DNA of 43,265 bases from Paulinella micropora (taxonomy: Eukaryota; Cercozoa; Imbricatea; Euglyphida), in assembly GCA_009731375.1 (NCBI GenBank), contig BJOX01000252.1, positions 336,825-380,089 on the forward strand, in the 5' to 3' direction. Position 1 is the stretch's first letter. Every line of letters begins with the position of its first letter. Position numbers and translations under genes: made by a program. The notes below the pieces were generated by a model that made no database searches, was not told where the DNA came from, and saw only the letters and a program-made list of their open reading frames with translations. This document shows positions 40,475 through 43,265 of the stretch, one piece after another.

Positions 40475-41440
40475 ATGTAGATTAGATAGAAAGACAGCTG
40501 GCTCCTTGCAAGAAGCAATCCATGCTCGTCAGTGTAGCTGCGGGTAGATTGGTAGGCATGTATGTATGTATGTATGTGAATATTGTGAGCATGTACATAA
40601 GGTACTAGTTTGCATACTAGCCCTGCGTATTTACACACAACACAAACGCAGCAAAGAATTCAACACTGTAGTCTATAGTTTAAGACTTGAAGTACACCCA
40701 TGCATGCATATGTGTGTTGTGTTTCCCTATGTGCTGGGTGCAAGGTCATGTACATTTGTAATCCTTGCTACTGATCACTGTTGATTTGGCAGAGAACGAG
40801 AGAAGAGGTTTTTGTGAGAAAAAGCAAAAAACCATGGAAAAGACTGAAAAGCTAAAAGGAGACTGTCATTTTTTGAGCTTGGAATTATAAAGACTTTTAC
40901 AAACAAAGTTTTTTTGAAAAAAACTAGACAAAGTAATGGTTCGGGAAGTTCCAAACGTATGTTTGACAACCAACGATCAGAATTCGAGGGGAGAAAGTCA
41001 ACCTGGTTTTGTGGATGGCCAACCAGTGCTGACAAACCATTGGAAAAATAAGCCAAAAAAATACGGCAACGGCAAGAATCCGCAGGATCATAAATGCCTT
41101 ATTCCCACAAAGAGGTGGATGTTTGATTTTGCTTTTTATTTTTCTCTGCTTGCGTTGCCAAAATGGAAATGGGTGCTTTACAGTGCCAGGTGAGATTGCT
41201 TCTTGGATTCTTGGATTCTTTTATTTAGAGAGATAATGGTACAATTATAACTCATGGAGTTCTTCATGGAGTAACTGCTAACACCTATTCCCTAAAGCAA
41301 ATCGCTGGCCGAGGCAGTGACCAGTGTCTGGGGTTGTAACTGTTGTAGTTATAAATATATTTAAATTTCGAGTCCGGCGTTACGAGCCTGATTAATTAAT
41401 AAGTATTGGTTAAGTTCTTTTTTGAATTGGCTTAGTTTGG
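40475..41440. other. Unassigned unique sequence
   Basis: The longest ORF is 40936-41193 on + (85 codons, starting VREVPNVCLTTND); it resembles nothing I know and has no supporting splice sites. A short tandem duplication TTCTTGGATTCTTGGATTC lies near 41200. I see no RNA gene. Confidence 0.35.
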
Positions 41441-42650
41441 TTATATGAATAATATGTTCGGGTAATTTGTTGAATATTTTAGCATTAGTTTGCGTGAAGC
41501 GGGTCGTTTCTGTCTATTACATAGTTTTCTTTTCTTAGCGTAACGAGTGCGATGGTTATGTGCGGTATTAGTGCTAATGTATTTATGTATTGGTTGGTGT
41601 TTTATTTGTTGAGTGTATGTATGGATGCGTTTCGATACATACCCTGTATATGTATAGGTTATAGATGTCAAGAAGTTTTAGTTTATGCAGAAGAGGGGGC
41701 AGTGTGGGAGCGCGGGGCTGCTTGCACTAGTAGGCGTACGATGCGCTTATGGATATTGACGAGTGGGTGTATATATTTTTTGTTTTATATATGAGGTGTG
41801 GGTAGACATGGAAGTAATAAAGTTGTTGCAGGGTATGGGTAGGTAGGAGCTTATTAGCATATGCTAGGATTTGAACCATAGGGTGGATTTTGGTAATAAC
41901 GTTGTGGACTTGTTGGTGATATTTGAGTTACGGTGTAGTACTATGCCAAGAAGCTTCGCTTGTTGGCATTGTTCTATCACCTGACTATTTATCGCGAGAT
42001 GGATGTTGAAAGGATGTGTATGGAAAATTGTATATTGAGTTTTAGTTGGGTTAGGAATAAGGTTATTGGTATGGAAGTAGTTGATAAGGCGATCTAGATG
42101 CGCGTTTGTTTGCAGTGTTGCGCTAGTTTTCGCTGTGATCACCAGTGTAGTGTGGTGTCGTCAGCTTATGTATAGACTGTGCCATTAGTGATGTGTCGGG
42201 TGATATCATTAATGTACAAAAGGAAAAGGGTAGTTGATAGTGTACTGCCCTGTGGGATTCCATGCGTTATCGTTCGCGATTGCGAGCGGGCATATTGGGT
42301 GTGAACTTGTTGAGTTCAATTGGAGAAATAAGAGGCAAAGAAGGCAAGGGTGCTTTCGCAGAAGTTAAAGTTATGTTTGAGTTTATATGTTAGTTTATCC
42401 TGTGCGACAGTATCATAGGCCTTGGAAAGGTCTATGTAAAGAGCGAGGACTAGGTCGTGCTTATTTTTATGTGCAATTATTTTATTTATGATTGTTTGTA
42501 TGGTCGTAGTCGTGGAAGAGTCAGGGCGGAAGGCATAGTGGGTATGTGATATTATATCATGGTGTAGGAGGTGTGTCATAAGTTGTTTATTCATTATGGT
42601 GTCAAAATTTTTAGGAATAATAGGTAATAGTGAGATCGGGCGGTAGTTAC
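41441..42650 (-). pseudogene. Decayed second LINE type, RT and C-terminal fragment
   Basis: On the - strand, YAFRPDSSTTTTIQ and LYIDLSKAYDTV (RT palm) come first, then in another frame GIPQGSTLSTTLF and INDI. Then a stop codon lies just before ADDTTL, the Y/F-A-D-D active site. Later comes NPTKTQYTIF and LGIVLH, and far downstream HNHRTRYAKKRK, typical of the C-terminal end of jockey/CR1-like RTs. The frames are broken by stops and shifts. It differs from LINE 1 and LINE 2 in every motif. Confidence 0.75.
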
Positions 42651-42984
42651 TAGGTTTGCTGCTGTCTTATTTTTATATATTTCTATTCTTCAATTATTTT
42701 TAACGCATCAGGGTAGTGCTTATTGTCTACCGCCTGCTTAAACAGCTCAGTGGGGATAGGTGCGAGGTAATCTCGCATATCTTGCACCATAGCAGGTTTG
42801 ATCTTATATATATCTTCCGCTTTGTCTCTTTGCATATTCTTCTTGGTTTTATGCATTATTTCAATGGTAGTGTGTGTCAGCTTAAAAGGAGGCGGAAGTG
42901 GTTGTTTTTCTCCGTGATCTCCTCGTTATCGTTATGATTAATGTTATTATGATTATTATGATTATTATTATTATTATTATTATT
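42651..42984. other. Unassigned stretch ending in (TTA)n
   Basis: No ORF beyond about 73 codons. ATT/ATG triplets from about 42940 lead into the (TTA)n at the 5' edge of SINE copy 7. Confidence 0.5.
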
Positions 42985-43245
42985 GGACACCGTGATAGCC
43001 CAGTGGTCAAGTTCTACCATCTGGGCCCTGTCACCAGTTCGATTCCCGTCGGTGCCACCAGTATTTTCATTGAACATACCGATCCGTCTATTTCATTTCC
43101 ATTGAACATACCGGTCCGTCTGGAAGTGTGGAACTGTCCTTGCGGGGGTGTCATAGAGCCTATCGTCAATTCTTCGTACTCCCCTCACGGGTGAGACGAT
43201 GGAGGCGCATGTGCAGATTTGCATCAGCCATTGACAGAGAAGCAC
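42985..43245 (+). mobile_element. SINE copy 7 (complete)
   Basis: Head GGACACCGTGATAGCCCAG, B box GTTCGATTCC and CGGTGCCACC. The body duplication is spaced by TATTTCATTTC. The 3' end is ATGGAGGCGCATGTGCAG to GAGAAGCAC with (TTA)n running off the window (43246-43265). (TTA)n also precedes it. Confidence 0.85.
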
Positions 43246-43265
43246 TATTATTATTATTATTATTA

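Overview
Eukaryotic nuclear DNA. The coding sequence is split by GT-AG introns whose phases match across every join I checked. Microsatellites are extreme and occur in introns, intergenic DNA and exons. LTR and non-LTR retroelements and a tRNA-derived SINE are present. There are ten N gaps. The codon usage, protist-like proteins and algal/protist-style repeats suggest a microbial eukaryote or alga; I cannot name the lineage from the sequence.

Layout. (1) 163-8106, + strand: the 3' part of a large host gene. Its exons encode the C-terminal half of a DExH-box RNA helicase, a unique region, two copies of a winged-helix (LOTUS/OST-HTH-like) unit, seven SEC-C zinc motifs and a C-terminal RING finger. 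(2) About 8550-20170: a nested retroelement block. A decayed Ty3/gypsy element (9227-18539, coding on the - strand) has matching LTRs, and its left LTR is split by a 1.66 kb element with terminal inverted repeats. It abuts a Ty1/copia remnant. (3) 20356-38902, - strand: exon groups that join in consistent phase and probably form one gene encoding a beta-propeller (WD40-like) protein with a C-terminal SAM domain. Its introns hold a decayed LINE (22025-28106), a cluster of SINEs and an intact LINE (about 32394-37455), most of them antisense to the gene. (4) 38903-43265: simple repeats, a decayed second LINE type (- strand) and another SINE.

How the parts relate. The two host genes are convergent, with the LTR-element block between them. 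The two related LINEs encode RRM-like, APE endonuclease, reverse transcriptase and zinc-knuckle modules in one long ORF. Both end in the same short tail: a SUMO-interacting motif (VIDLT), an AT-hook-like RGRP and a PCNA-interacting box (QRSVxxFF). The SINE shares its last ~48 bases and its (TTA)n tail with these LINEs, so it is probably mobilised by them. Several copies sit between (TTA)n tracts on both sides, which suggests microsatellite-targeted insertion.

The most novel candidates are the LINE SIM/AT-hook/PIP tail with its TTA-homing LINE-SINE partnership, and the helicase-LOTUS-like-SEC-C-RING fusion.
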